A stretch of 64,000 bases of DNA, taken from the NCBI RefSeq assembly GCF_003789055.1, contig NZ_ML119094.1, positions 27,963-91,962 of the forward strand, in the 5' to 3' direction. Made by a program: the position numbers and the translations under genes. Shown here piece after piece: positions 26,478 to 35,001 of the stretch. Numbering within the stretch: position 1 is the stretch's first letter; each line of letters begins with the position of its first letter. The notes under the pieces are model-generated. The model did not search any database, was not told the DNA's origin, and saw only the letters and a list, made by a program, of their open reading frames with translations. Source of the stretch: Histidinibacterium lentulum (GTDB lineage Bacteria; Pseudomonadota; Alphaproteobacteria; Rhodobacterales; Rhodobacteraceae).

Positions 26478-28000
26478 GAGTTCGTGCGCAAATCGGCAAG
26501 GTCCTGAACCTCGACAAATGCATCGGGTGTCACACCTGCTCGGTCACCTGCAAGAACGTGTGGACGACGCGCGAAGGTGTCGAATACGCGTGGTTCAACA
26601 ACGTCGAGACCAAGCCCGGCACCGGCTATCCGACGGACTGGGAGAACCAGAAGCGCTGGAACGGCGGCTGGGTGCGCTCGGCCTCGGGCAAGCTGCATCC
26701 CAAGCAGGGGTCGAAATGGCGGATCCTGGCGAACATCTTCGCCAACCCGGCCATGCCCGAGATCGACGACTACTACGAGCCGTTCGATTTCGACTACGAC
26801 CACCTGAAATCGGCGCCCGACATGACCGCGTTCCCGACCGCGCGCCCCCGCTCGAAGATCACCGGCGAGCGGATGGAGAAGATCGAGAAGGGTCCGAACT
26901 GGGAGGAAATCCTCGGCGGCGAATTCTCGAAGCGGTCTCAGGACTACAACTTCGATCAGGTGCAGAAGGACATTTATGGAGAGTATGAAAACACCTTCAT
27001 GATGTATCTGCCGCGCCTGTGCGAGCACTGCCTTAACCCCACCTGTTCCGCCTCCTGTCCCTCGGGCGCGATCTACAAGCGCGAGGAGGACGGCATCGTT
27101 CTGATCGACCAGGAGAAGTGCCGCGGCTGGCGGATGTGCGTCTCGGGCTGCCCCTACAAGAAGGTCTATTACAACTGGGACACCGGCAAATCCGAGAAAT
27201 GCACCTTCTGCTATCCGCGGATCGAAAGCGGCCAGCCGACGGTCTGCTCGGAAACCTGCGTCGGGCGCATTCGCTATCTGGGCGTGATCCTTTATGACGC
27301 AGACAAGATCGAAGCTGCGGCCAGCGCCGAGCGCGAGACCGATCTCTACGGCGCGCAGCTCGACGTCTTCCTCGACCCGAACGACCCCGAGGTGATCGCC
27401 GCGGCGCGCCGTGACGGCGTGCCCGAAGACTGGATCGAGGCGGCGAAGGTCAGCCCGGTCTGGAAGATGGCGATGGATTGGAAGGTCGCCTTCCCGCTGC
27501 ACCCGGAATACCGGACGCTGCCGATGGTGTGGTACATCCCGCCGCTCAGCCCGATCCAGAACGCCGCTCAGGCGGGCCAGATCGCGATGAGCGACCAGAT
27601 GCCCGACGTCCGCTCCCTGCGCATCCCCGTCAAATACCTCGCCAACATGCTGACGGCGGGCGACGAGGAGCCCATCGTTCACGCCCTCGAACGCATGTCG
27701 GCGATGCGGCTCTACATGCGGGCCCTCAGCGTTGACGGCGTGCGCGACGAGGCGATTGCCGCCCGGGTCGGCATGTCCGGTCGGGTGATCGAGGACATGT
27801 ACAAGATCATGGCCATCGCCGATTACGAGGATCGTTTCGCGATCCCCACGGCGCACCGGGAACAGAACGAGCATGGCGCCGACATCCGCGGCGGCTGCGG
27901 CTTCACCGACGGCAACGGCTGTTCCACCGGCGAGGCGGGCAAGACGACGCTCTTCGGCGGCAAGAAAAAGAAATTCGCCCTTCCGCAGGAGACCTTCTGA
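26474..28000 (+). CDS. narH: Respiratory nitrate reductase iron-sulfur subunit NarH
   Basis: The 508-residue protein carries four cluster-binding regions: CIGCHTCSVTC near the N-terminus (Cys16, 19, 22, 26), CEHCLNPTCSASCPSG, CRGWRMCVSGCPYKK and CTFCYPRIESGQPTVC. The tryptophan in CRGWRMC replaces a cysteine, giving the [3Fe-4S] cluster typical of NarH. It passes electrons from NarI to NarG. The start overlaps narG by four bases and the stop shares a base with narJ. Confidence 0.97.
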   Translation: MRVRAQIGKVLNLDKCIGCHTCSVTCKNVWTTREGVEYAWFNNVETKPGTGYPTDWENQKRWNGGWVRSASGKLHPKQGSKWRILANIFANPAMPEIDDYYEPFDFDYDHLKSAPDMTAFPTARPRSKITGERMEKIEKGPNWEEILGGEFSKRSQDYNFDQVQKDIYGEYENTFMMYLPRLCEHCLNPTCSASCPSGAIYKREEDGIVLIDQEKCRGWRMCVSGCPYKKVYYNWDTGKSEKCTFCYPRIESGQPTVCSETCVGRIRYLGVILYDADKIEAAASAERETDLYGAQLDVFLDPNDPEVIAAARRDGVPEDWIEAAKVSPVWKMAMDWKVAFPLHPEYRTLPMVWYIPPLSPIQNAAQAGQIAMSDQMPDVRSLRIPVKYLANMLTAGDEEPIVHALERMSAMRLYMRALSVDGVRDEAIAARVGMSGRVIEDMYKIMAIADYEDRFAIPTAHREQNEHGADIRGGCGFTDGNGCSTGEAGKTTLFGGKKKKFALPQETF

Positions 28001-28704
28001 TGCTGGACCGTTCCCTGAAAGCCCTGTCGCTGATCCTGAGCTATCCCTCGCGGGAACTTCAGGAGGCGATGCCCGAGATCGGGACAATTCTTGCTTCCGA
28101 TCCTCGCATCGCCACCGATACACGCGCTGCGCTGCGCTCGTTGACCGATGGCTTCGCAGACGCCGACCTCTACGATCTGCAGGAGAGCTATGTGATGCTC
28201 TTCGACCGCTCGCGGACGCTGTCGCTCAATCTCTTCGAGCACGTTCATGGCGAAAGCCGGGACCGCGGCGGTGCAATGGTCAGTCTGATCGAGACCTACC
28301 GGGCAGGCGGGTTCGAGCCCGCCACAACGGAACTGCCGGATCACCTGCCGGTGCTGCTGGAATTCCTGTCGACGCGTCCCTTCGCAGAAGTGCAGGAAAC
28401 CTTGGCGGACGCGGCGCATATCCTCGATGCTCTCGCGGCCCGGCTCGTCCGGCGCGACAGCGGATATGCCGCCGCGTTCGCCGCTCTTTTGCAGCTGTCA
28501 GGTGACAAGGCAAACGCCGAAGCGGTGGCCGACATGCTGGCCCAGCCCGATGATGATCCGACCGACCTCGCGGCGCTCGACGCTGTCTGGGAGGAAACGG
28601 AAGTCACCTTCGGCCCCGATCCGAACGCCGGTTGTCCGCAGGTCCGCGACATGCTCGCGGCGATGGACAAACCGACCCCGCAACAATCGAACAGGAGTGC
28701 ATGA
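28000..28704 (+). CDS. narJ: Nitrate reductase assembly chaperone NarJ
   Basis: The 234-residue protein starts MLDRSLKALSLILSYPSREL. It has the NarJ/TorD features YVMLFDRSRTLSLNLFEHVH and GESRDRGGAMVSLIETY. NarJ binds the NarG N-terminus and holds it until cofactor insertion and membrane docking are complete. It sits between narH and narI with one base overlap and one base gap, the standard order. Confidence 0.95.
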   Translation: MLDRSLKALSLILSYPSRELQEAMPEIGTILASDPRIATDTRAALRSLTDGFADADLYDLQESYVMLFDRSRTLSLNLFEHVHGESRDRGGAMVSLIETYRAGGFEPATTELPDHLPVLLEFLSTRPFAEVQETLADAAHILDALAARLVRRDSGYAAAFAALLQLSGDKANAEAVADMLAQPDDDPTDLAALDAVWEETEVTFGPDPNAGCPQVRDMLAAMDKPTPQQSNRSA

Positions 28705-28705
28705 C

Positions 28706-29491
28706 ATGTTCGGCGACTTCGACATCAACTTCGTCATCTTCGGGGTCATGCCCTATGTCGCGCTGACGATCTTCCTGGTGGGATCGATCGTGCGTTACGA
28801 GCGGGACCCCTTTACCTGGAAGAGTTCCTCGAGCCAGCTTCTGCGCCGAAAGCAGTTGATCTGGGGCTCGATCCTTTTCCACGTCGGCATCCTGACCGTG
28901 TTCTTCGGTCACCTCGTCGGCCTCTTCACGCCGATCTGGGTGCTGGATGCCATCGGCATTCCCTATGCGCTCAAGCAATGGATGGCGGTGCTGATCGGCG
29001 GCCCGGCTGGCATCGCCGCCCTGATCGGATCGACCATGTTGATCCATCGCCGCCTGGTCGATCCGCGCATCCGCGTGACATCGACTTTCCCCGACATCCT
29101 GATCATGGTCCTGATCTGGCTGCAGCTGGCCATCGGCCTGCTGACGATCACCCAGACGCTGCAACACATGGACGGGTCGGAAATGGTCCGTTTCATGACC
29201 TGGTCGCAGAGCGTGGTCAGCTGGAACATCAACGCCTGGGTCACCGTCGTCGACGTGCACTGGCTCTACAAGCTGCACATCTTCCTCGGTCTCATCATCA
29301 CGGCGCTGTTTCCGTTCACGCGGCTCGTCCACATCTGGTCCGGTTTCGCCGCGCCGTTCCGCTACCTGCTGACGCGGCCCGGCTACCAGATCGTGCGGTC
29401 GCGCCGCCACCGTCCGCTGGAAGAACGCCGCCGCGCCTATGACAAGGTGCAAGCCAAACGCGGTCCTACCGCCACGACGCCAGCGGAGTGA
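28706..29491 (+). CDS. narI: Respiratory nitrate reductase cytochrome b subunit NarI
   Basis: ATG 28706 has ACAGGAG upstream and gives 261 residues. Five hydrophobic helices and heme-ligand histidines are seen in GSILFHVGILTVFFGHLVG and in YKLHIFLGLIITALFPFTRL with the following VHIWSG. NarI takes electrons from ubiquinol on the periplasmic side and anchors NarGH. It depends on the ubiquinone pool, for which ubiTUV lie 13 kb upstream. Confidence 0.96.
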   Translation: MFGDFDINFVIFGVMPYVALTIFLVGSIVRYERDPFTWKSSSSQLLRRKQLIWGSILFHVGILTVFFGHLVGLFTPIWVLDAIGIPYALKQWMAVLIGGPAGIAALIGSTMLIHRRLVDPRIRVTSTFPDILIMVLIWLQLAIGLLTITQTLQHMDGSEMVRFMTWSQSVVSWNINAWVTVVDVHWLYKLHIFLGLIITALFPFTRLVHIWSGFAAPFRYLLTRPGYQIVRSRRHRPLEERRRAYDKVQAKRGPTATTPAE

Positions 29492-29496
29492 GCCAG

Positions 29497-30291
29497 ATGA
29501 ACGTGGCCCTGTTTCCCGATGTCGTCGTGAACGGCGAAACCATCCCCTCGGCGGCAATCGCCGCCGAGGCCCAGAACCACAGCGCCCCCAAAGACAAGCC
29601 GGGGATCGCCTGGCGCAAGGCGGCGCAGGCGCTGGCGATCCGTACGCTGCTCTTGCAGGAGGCAAAACGGCGCGGGTTGACGCCCGACCCGCTCGAGCTG
29701 GCGCCGGGGCGGTTCGAGACGGACGACGAAGCCCTGATCCGCGCCTTGCTGGACGAGGCGCTGGTGATCGAACCCGTCGGTGAAGAGGCCGTGCGCGGGG
29801 AATGGGACAAGGACCCCGCCCGATATCGTTCGGCACCGCTCTGGGATGTCTCGCACATCCTGTGCGCCTGCGATCCGCGCGACGAAGCCGAGTGCGCCGC
29901 GGCCGAGGCACGGGCCGTTACCCTGCTGGCGCGACTCGACGGCGATGCCAAGGGATTTGCCGCTGCCGCGCGCGAAAGCGATTGCGGTTCGAAGGCTTCT
30001 GGCGGCCATCTGGGTCAGCTTGGCCCCGGTGACACCGTGCCGGAGTTCGAGGCAGCCCTGCGCTCCCTGACCGAAGGGGCCGTGACCCCGGCGCCCGTGT
30101 TGTCGCGCCACGGCTGGCATATCATCCGACTGAATGCCACGGCGCCGGGGCAGGTGCTGCCCTACGACACCGTTCGGCCGAAGATCGCGCAGGCGTTGGA
30201 AAAGGCAGCCTGGGCGCGCGCCTCGCGCGCCTTCGTGGAGAGCCTCGGTCAACGGGCGCAGATCTCCGGCGCAAGCCTGACGCCGATCTGA
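29497..30291 (+). CDS. PpiC-type peptidyl-prolyl isomerase of the nar operon
   Basis: ATG 29497 follows the narI stop after 5 bases and gives 264 residues. The C-terminal parvulin domain (about 125-230) has LWDVSHILCACDPRDEAECA, DCGSKASGGHLGQLGPGD and ILSRHGWHIIRLNAT-like segments. There is no signal peptide, so it acts in the cytoplasm. A NifM/PpiC-like gene at this position is common in alphaproteobacterial nar operons and probably assists folding of a Nar subunit. A cytoplasmic parvulin with this helical N-domain resembles NifM. Confidence 0.87.
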   Translation: MNVALFPDVVVNGETIPSAAIAAEAQNHSAPKDKPGIAWRKAAQALAIRTLLLQEAKRRGLTPDPLELAPGRFETDDEALIRALLDEALVIEPVGEEAVRGEWDKDPARYRSAPLWDVSHILCACDPRDEAECAAAEARAVTLLARLDGDAKGFAAAARESDCGSKASGGHLGQLGPGDTVPEFEAALRSLTEGAVTPAPVLSRHGWHIIRLNATAPGQVLPYDTVRPKIAQALEKAAWARASRAFVESLGQRAQISGASLTPI

Positions 30292-30311
30292 ACCACGCGA
30301 AAGGACGTGTG

Positions 30312-30881
30312 ATGAAACCGTCAGAGACAGTGACGCGCGGCAGTGGCGACAAACCGACGAGTCCGAGCCTGCTCGCAAATCCTCTGGACTTCATCAGCGA
30401 AGACCACCTGCGTGAACGTCAGATTTGCGCAGTTATCGACGCGCTGGCAACGGCGGACGCTTTCAATCGCCAAAAAGCGACAACGGTGCTGCGCTTTGTG
30501 AACGAGGAACTGAACGTCCACCTGCGCGACGAGGCTGAGGACCTGTTCCCGCTTCTTGCCCGGCGCTGCACAGAAGAGGATGCGATTGAGGGTGCGATCG
30601 ACCGGATCAGGGCCGATCAGGATGAGGCGATGCGTCTGCTGCCCGAAGTGCGTGCGATGCTCGCCGGTTGCCTTGATAGGGGGGCCGATCTGTCCGCAAA
30701 GGAGCGCGGGGTGTTGTCCAGGTTTGCGGGGCACGTGCGGCGCCACCTCGTTGCCGAAAACGCGATCCTCTTGCCGATTGCCCGCGCCCGGCTGACCCGG
30801 GCCGATCTGCGGATCCTGTCGAAACACATGCGCTCAAGACGCGGGCTGCCAGATTTCCCGGAGACGACCGATGCTGAATGA
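30312..30881 (+). CDS. Hemerythrin-like domain protein
   Basis: ATG 30312 with AAAGGA upstream gives 189 residues. Helices with spaced histidines and acidic residues (FISEDHLRERQICAVIDAL, NVHLRDEAEDLFPLLARRC and FAGHVRRHLVAENAILLPIA) follow the hemerythrin HHE pattern. The first histidine pair is less canonical than in the RIC protein at 12604. It may bind iron and sense or remove NO or O2 near the nitrate reductase. Its 3' end overlaps the carbonic anhydrase gene by 11 bases. Confidence 0.8.
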   Translation: MKPSETVTRGSGDKPTSPSLLANPLDFISEDHLRERQICAVIDALATADAFNRQKATTVLRFVNEELNVHLRDEAEDLFPLLARRCTEEDAIEGAIDRIRADQDEAMRLLPEVRAMLAGCLDRGADLSAKERGVLSRFAGHVRRHLVAENAILLPIARARLTRADLRILSKHMRSRRGLPDFPETTDAE

Positions 30882-31503
30882 CCTTCTGGCGCGCAACGTG
30901 GCGTGGTCGAAACAACGTCACGACGAAGAGCCCGACTATTTCACCCGCCTTGCCGCCCTTCAGGCGCCCGAGTTCTTCTGGATCGGCTGTTCGGACAGCC
31001 GGGTACCGGCCAACGTGGTCGCGGGGCTCGATCCGGGCGAGGTTTTCGTCCATCGCAACGTTGCCAACATCGTTCATTCCTCGGACATGAACCTCCTGTC
31101 GGCGCTGGAATTCGCGGTCGATGCTCTGCATGTTCGCGAGATCATCGTTTGCGGCCACTATGGCTGCGGCGGGGTCAAGGCCGCGACCGAGGATCTGCCA
31201 CACGGTCTGGCCGATCACTGGCTCGAGCCGATCCGGCGCCTGGCCCGCGCTTACGCGGTCGATCTGGGGCGCGAACCCGACCTCGAAGGACAACGTGACC
31301 GGCTGGCCGAACTGAACGTCGTCGAAGGCGTTCGGCGTGTCTGCGAAACGCCGATCCTTCAGAGGGCATGGCGTCGCGGGGCTGATGTCCGGGTGCACGG
31401 CCTGATTTACGGGCTCAAGGACGGGCGCCTGCGCGATCTCGATTGCAGCATCGGGCCCGGGCATTTCCAGCCTACCCATTCCGCCGAGGAGGCAGCACAA
31501 TGA
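30871..31503 (+). CDS. Beta-class carbonic anhydrase
   Basis: The 210-residue protein holds the zinc ligands and catalytic pair of beta-carbonic anhydrases: FFWIGCSDSRVPANV (Cys and the Asp-Arg dyad) and IIVCGHYGCGGVKAA (His and Cys). NVANIVHSSDMNLLSALEFA is also typical. It interconverts CO2 and bicarbonate in the cytoplasm. In a nar operon it may help pH balance or bicarbonate supply in anaerobic growth. That link is inferred from operon position. Confidence 0.94.
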   Translation: MLNDLLARNVAWSKQRHDEEPDYFTRLAALQAPEFFWIGCSDSRVPANVVAGLDPGEVFVHRNVANIVHSSDMNLLSALEFAVDALHVREIIVCGHYGCGGVKAATEDLPHGLADHWLEPIRRLARAYAVDLGREPDLEGQRDRLAELNVVEGVRRVCETPILQRAWRRGADVRVHGLIYGLKDGRLRDLDCSIGPGHFQPTHSAEEAAQ

Positions 31504-32777
31504 CCATCCATCAAGCCATCGCGTCACCGGGCTGCGGCTGTGACAGTCAGGACATGCTTCACGCGCTGATCAGCATCGACGAGGCACTGACCCGGATTGC
31601 AGGAAACGTAGCACCGGCCGGCCGCACCGAGGCCCTGTCGCTCGACCACGCCTTTGGCCGCATTCTTGCCCAGCCGGTCCGGTCCCGGTCCATGGCACCG
31701 GCTTTCGATAATGCGGCAATGGATGGCTATGCAATCGCGACATCGGCCCTGACTGGCGCTGGACCCTGGGTGCTGCCAGTCGTTGCGCGCGTGCCTGCCG
31801 GGCAGGCGGTGACGACGCCGGTTGCAGGAGCCGTGGCGGCCCGGATCTTTACTGGCGCGCCAATCCCCAATGGCGCGGACGCTGTCGTGATGCAGGAGGA
31901 CGTCCTGCGTGACGGGGACGTCATACATCTGTCGCACAGACCTGAACCGGGTTTGAACGTCCGCCGCGCGGGTAGTGACATGTACAAGGGTGCGACCGTT
32001 CTGGACAAGGGCCGCAGGCTCGGACCAAGGGAGATCGCCGCCTGTGCCGCCGCCGGCGCGGGCATCCTGCGTGTTCGGCGCAGGCTGCGCGTGGCACTGC
32101 TTGTCACCGGCGACGAGGTACGCCGCGCCGGGGGCGCGCGCGAGGAAGCCCAGATCTGGGACGTGAACACACCGATGCTGACGGCAGGCCTTGCAGCTGC
32201 GGATGTGGACGTCGTTGCCTCGGCTCATGGTGCCGACAACCTTGCCGGTCTTGTCCGTGAATTGGGCGACATGGCGGCGCAAGCCGATCTTGTCATCACC
32301 ACGGGCGGTATCTCGGTGGGCGAAGAAGATCATGTGAAGCCGGCCGTCATGGCATTGGGCGGCGAAACCCTGTTCAGCGGCGTCGCGATCAAACCGGGCA
32401 AGCCGGTGTCGGTCGGGCGCATCGGCAAGGCGCACTGGCTTGGATTGCCCGGCAACCCGGTATCGACCTTCGTCACATGGCAGGTCTTCGGACTGGCGCT
32501 GATCCGTGCCCTGAGCGGCGCGGGACCCGCCCCGACCCGACGGCATGTCGTGACCGCAGGCCCAATCCGCCGCAAGCCCGGGCGCTGCGAACTCCGACCC
32601 GCCACGCTGGCCGGTTTCGATGGCCATGGTCGCGAGATCGTCTCCTTCGAGGATGCCACACATTCGGCCCGTGTCGGGCTGCTCTCTCCAGCGGACGGGC
32701 TGATGTTTCTGCCCGCCGACGTCGAATCCCTGCCAGCCGGTGCGCTGGTCGAATTCCAACCTTTTTGCCAATCCTGA
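31500..32777 (+). CDS. moeA: Molybdopterin molybdenumtransferase MoeA
   Basis: ATG 31500 follows GAGGAGG and overlaps the carbonic anhydrase stop, giving 425 residues. MoeA motifs are present: MAPAFDNAAMDGYAI, FTGAPIPNGADAVVMQED, LLVTGDEV, ITTGGISVGEEDHVK and GLPGNPVSTFVTW. MoeA inserts molybdate into molybdopterin-AMP, making the Mo cofactor needed by NarG. A copy within the nar operon secures cofactor supply under nitrate-respiring conditions. A short N-terminal extension (CGCDSQDM region) is not usual. Confidence 0.95.
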   Translation: MTIHQAIASPGCGCDSQDMLHALISIDEALTRIAGNVAPAGRTEALSLDHAFGRILAQPVRSRSMAPAFDNAAMDGYAIATSALTGAGPWVLPVVARVPAGQAVTTPVAGAVAARIFTGAPIPNGADAVVMQEDVLRDGDVIHLSHRPEPGLNVRRAGSDMYKGATVLDKGRRLGPREIAACAAAGAGILRVRRRLRVALLVTGDEVRRAGGAREEAQIWDVNTPMLTAGLAAADVDVVASAHGADNLAGLVRELGDMAAQADLVITTGGISVGEEDHVKPAVMALGGETLFSGVAIKPGKPVSVGRIGKAHWLGLPGNPVSTFVTWQVFGLALIRALSGAGPAPTRRHVVTAGPIRRKPGRCELRPATLAGFDGHGREIVSFEDATHSARVGLLSPADGLMFLPADVESLPAGALVEFQPFCQS

Positions 32778-32790
32778 AGGAGCCCCGGAC

Positions 32791-33312
32791 ATGAAACTCG
32801 CCTACACGATGGCGCCAGGACGCGGCGATACGGATCTGGTGCTTGAACGGCTGGCAGCGAACCTCGCAGCCCGGGGCCTCAGATGCTGCGGAACCGTCCA
32901 GATCAACAGCGAGCGCGCCGATGCCGGCCCCTGCGACATGGATGTGCGGGTGCTGCCCGATGGTCCCGTTCTGCGCATCAGCCAGGACCTCGGGTCGCAG
33001 GCGCGGGGGTGCCGCCTCGACCCGGCCGCGCTTGAAACGGCGGTCGGGCTGGTCAAGGTGAGCCTTTCATCCGGCGCGGACCTGCTGATCGTCAACAAGT
33101 TCGGAAAGCACGAGGCGGAGGGGCGGGGGTTCCGCGACGTGATCGCCGAGGCGGTTGCGATGGAGATCCCCGTTCTGGTCGGTCTAAATGCGCTCAACCG
33201 ACCGGCCTTCGAGAGTTTCGCGGAAGGGCTGGCAGTTCAGCTACCGTCTGATCCCGCGGCGCTGATGGCTTGGGTTAAGGAAGTGACAACGAGGGTTGAC
33301 GAGGTGGCCTGA
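32791..33312 (+). CDS. DUF2478 family protein, copy 2
   Basis: ATG 32791 (GAAGGAG upstream) gives 173 residues. It begins MKLAYTMAPGRGDTDLVLER and has RISQDLGSQARGCRLDPAA and LLIVNKFGKHEAEGRGFRDV, closely paralleling the copy at 13094-13627. It directly follows moeA and is the last gene before a strong hairpin, so it ends the operon. A role in molybdenum or nitrogen-oxide metabolism fits both copies. Function is not established. Confidence 0.82.
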   Translation: MKLAYTMAPGRGDTDLVLERLAANLAARGLRCCGTVQINSERADAGPCDMDVRVLPDGPVLRISQDLGSQARGCRLDPAALETAVGLVKVSLSSGADLLIVNKFGKHEAEGRGFRDVIAEAVAMEIPVLVGLNALNRPAFESFAEGLAVQLPSDPAALMAWVKEVTTRVDEVA

Positions 33313-33407
33313 GGTCAACCGACGCGCGCGACTTCCCGTCCCCCCTCCCGCCATTCCGGCAAACCGCCCTCCAGCCGCCGTGCGTTTAGCCCGTGGCGAC
33401 GCAGGGT

Positions 33408-33442
33408 GGCGGGCCTGATGGGCCTATCGGATCAGGCCCGCC
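33408..33442. terminator. Strong hairpin closing the nar module
   Basis: GGCGGGCCTGAT (33408-33419) and ATCAGGCCCGCC (33431-33442) are perfect 12-bp arms around an 11-base loop. It lies between the end of the DUF2478 gene and a convergent small gene, so it could stop transcription from both sides. There is no T-run, so it may be a rho-assisted barrier. Confidence 0.7.
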
Positions 33443-33462
33443 CAGTGCCAGCGGGAGGGGGG

Positions 33463-33738
33463 CTACTCGACAGCCTCGATGAACCGCCCGTATTCCTCGC
33501 TCACTTCCCTAGCCTCAATAAAGGCCCGCGCGCGCTCCGCGTCGATGCAGCGGAAGTAGTCCTGCACATCGGCGATATAGGCCTCGAAGTCCCCCCGGAT
33601 CAGATCCGCGTAAGCGCGCATGTCATCTCGGGACGCGGGCAGGAACGGCCGTTCCGGCGGGATGCAGGCATGGGCCGGGCCACTCATCACAAGGACGGTG
33701 ATCAGCAGCGCGAGGGGGATGTTGCACGCACAGGACAT
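33463..33738 (-). CDS. Small exported protein near the T4SS operon
   Basis: The 91-residue product starts MSCACNIPLALLITVLVMSG. A signal peptide likely ends at PAHA, leaving a mature protein of about 67 residues with cysteines in CIPPERPFLP and YFRCIDAERA. It is acidic and helical with no recognised domain. Its AAGGAG ribosome site lies in the loop of a small hairpin GGCAAA/TTTGCC (33745-33761), which may limit translation. It is divergent from the conjugation operon and may be part of its envelope machinery. Confidence 0.6.
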   Translation of the reverse strand: MSCACNIPLALLITVLVMSGPAHACIPPERPFLPASRDDMRAYADLIRGDFEAYIADVQDYFRCIDAERARAFIEAREVSEEYGRFIEAVE

Positions 33739-33832
33739 GTGCAGGGCAAAACTCCTTTGCCGCCTTTAAGATCACGACTTTGTCAGCTATCACCGTTATC
33801 GGAGCAAGGCAATCTGCGTCAAGTCGATTTAA

Positions 33833-33868
33833 TTGTCTTGCTATCATTCATGTTGTCTTGTATCGCCC
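33833..33868 (+). promoter_or_regulatory. Shared upstream motif, copy 3 (T4SS operon)
   Basis: TTGTCTTGCTATC (33833-33845) is repeated 20 bp later as TTGTCTTG-TATC (33853-33864). The whole stretch is nearly the same as that before the exported-protein gene at 5864 and related to that before 4969. It is 65-100 bases upstream of the first gene of the operon. It is best read as a promoter with a tandem operator shared by a plasmid regulon. Confidence 0.6.
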
Positions 33869-33932
33869 GCGGTGTTGCGACCCCGTGGGCCCGAGACTGC
33901 ACCCAGGCAGAACAAGGACCCAAGGGAAGGCC

Positions 33933-34292
33933 ATGATAGAAGAAGCACCGAATGTGGTTACAGAAGACGGGCTGCGCGGCCTCCTTACCGAGGGCTATCT
34001 CATCGAGGTGGTCTGCAAGGAAGGCGCCGAGAAGCGCCATAACAGCTGGTACGGCGCCTGGGTCATCCGAGCCGTTGCCCCGGATGGCGGTGACGACAAG
34101 ATGCTTGTCACCAGCCGCAGCGTCCTCAAGCTGCGCGATTTCAAGACCATCGTCGGCCTTGTCAGCTTCCTTGCCGACATGGGCTGCACGACCGCCAGCA
34201 TCCCGCTCGTCGAAGGCGCCCGCGAGCGCCATGCAGCACCCGGGCGCACGCCCGAGTCACGGACCGGACCGGTTCTGGTCAAGGACAACTGA
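33933..34292 (+). CDS. Small cytoplasmic protein heading the T4SS operon
   Basis: ATG 33933 with AAGGGAAGG upstream gives 119 residues. There is no signal peptide or membrane segment. The mid-part (SWYGAWVIRAVAPDGGDDKM then LVTSRSVLKLRDFKTIVGLV) looks like a compact alpha/beta domain. It overlaps the lytic transglycosylase gene by about 60 bases and is first in the operon, so a regulatory or accessory role in conjugation is possible. No family was recognised. Confidence 0.6.
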   Translation: MIEEAPNVVTEDGLRGLLTEGYLIEVVCKEGAEKRHNSWYGAWVIRAVAPDGGDDKMLVTSRSVLKLRDFKTIVGLVSFLADMGCTTASIPLVEGARERHAAPGRTPESRTGPVLVKDN

Positions 34293-35001
34293 CCGCGCGT
34301 TTGCGCTCGTCGTTGCATTGGGTACAGGTGTTTGTTCCGCACCCTTGGCCCTGGCCGACGGTTTCATCTTCCAGGTCAGTCCCGATGGCCGACTGATCGA
34401 CACCGCCGAGACTGCGAGCACCTTGCGCTCGTTCACTGGCGAAGAAGATGCCCAGAATGGGCCTCTTACAGATCGTCTCTTTCTCTTTGCAGCACCGCAG
34501 GCCCGTGGGGATGATGGTCCCCTGAGCGATATGACAGCTGCCGCAGCGATTGCCCCGCGCGCCATCCGCGCCGCCCCCGAAATCCTCCACGCCATCGAGA
34601 CCACGGCGCTGCGTTACGGCAGCCATGATGCCCTGCGTCAGGCGGGCCTGTCGGTCACCGATTGGGCGCTGTTCTACCGCGCCAATATCGAGGTCGAGAG
34701 CGCCTACAATCCCGGCGCGCGCAGCCCGGTCGGAGCCATCGGGCTCGGCCAGCTCATGCCTGACACCGCGCGCGATCTCGGCGTCGACCCCCATGACATC
34801 GCGCAGAACCTCGACGGGTCGGCCCGTTACCTGTTGATGATGCTCGAGCAGTTCGGCGATCCCGCGCTGGCGCTCGCGGCCTACAATGCCGGTCCCCATG
34901 CGGTCACCCGCCACGGCGGCATTCCCCCCTTTCGAGAAACCCAAGGCCATGTGGCCCGTGTGACAGCCGTGTTCCAGCGGCTGAGAGGAGACCTTTCGTG
35001 A
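34231..35001 (+). CDS. virB1: VirB1-like lytic transglycosylase
   Basis: The 256-residue product from ATG 34231 has a hydrophobic export segment (RAFALVVALGTGVCSAPLAL, ending ADG) and a C-terminal SLT domain. NIEVESAYNPGARSPVGAIG carries the catalytic glutamate, followed by GQLMPDTARDLGVDP and LALAAYNAGPHAVTRHGG. It opens peptidoglycan for the T4SS. The start is uncertain because no good ribosome site precedes it and it lies within the previous gene. A shorter start near the signal peptide is possible. Confidence 0.85.
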   Translation: MQHPGARPSHGPDRFWSRTTDRAFALVVALGTGVCSAPLALADGFIFQVSPDGRLIDTAETASTLRSFTGEEDAQNGPLTDRLFLFAAPQARGDDGPLSDMTAAAAIAPRAIRAAPEILHAIETTALRYGSHDALRQAGLSVTDWALFYRANIEVESAYNPGARSPVGAIGLGQLMPDTARDLGVDPHDIAQNLDGSARYLLMMLEQFGDPALALAAYNAGPHAVTRHGGIPPFRETQGHVARVTAVFQRLRGDLS

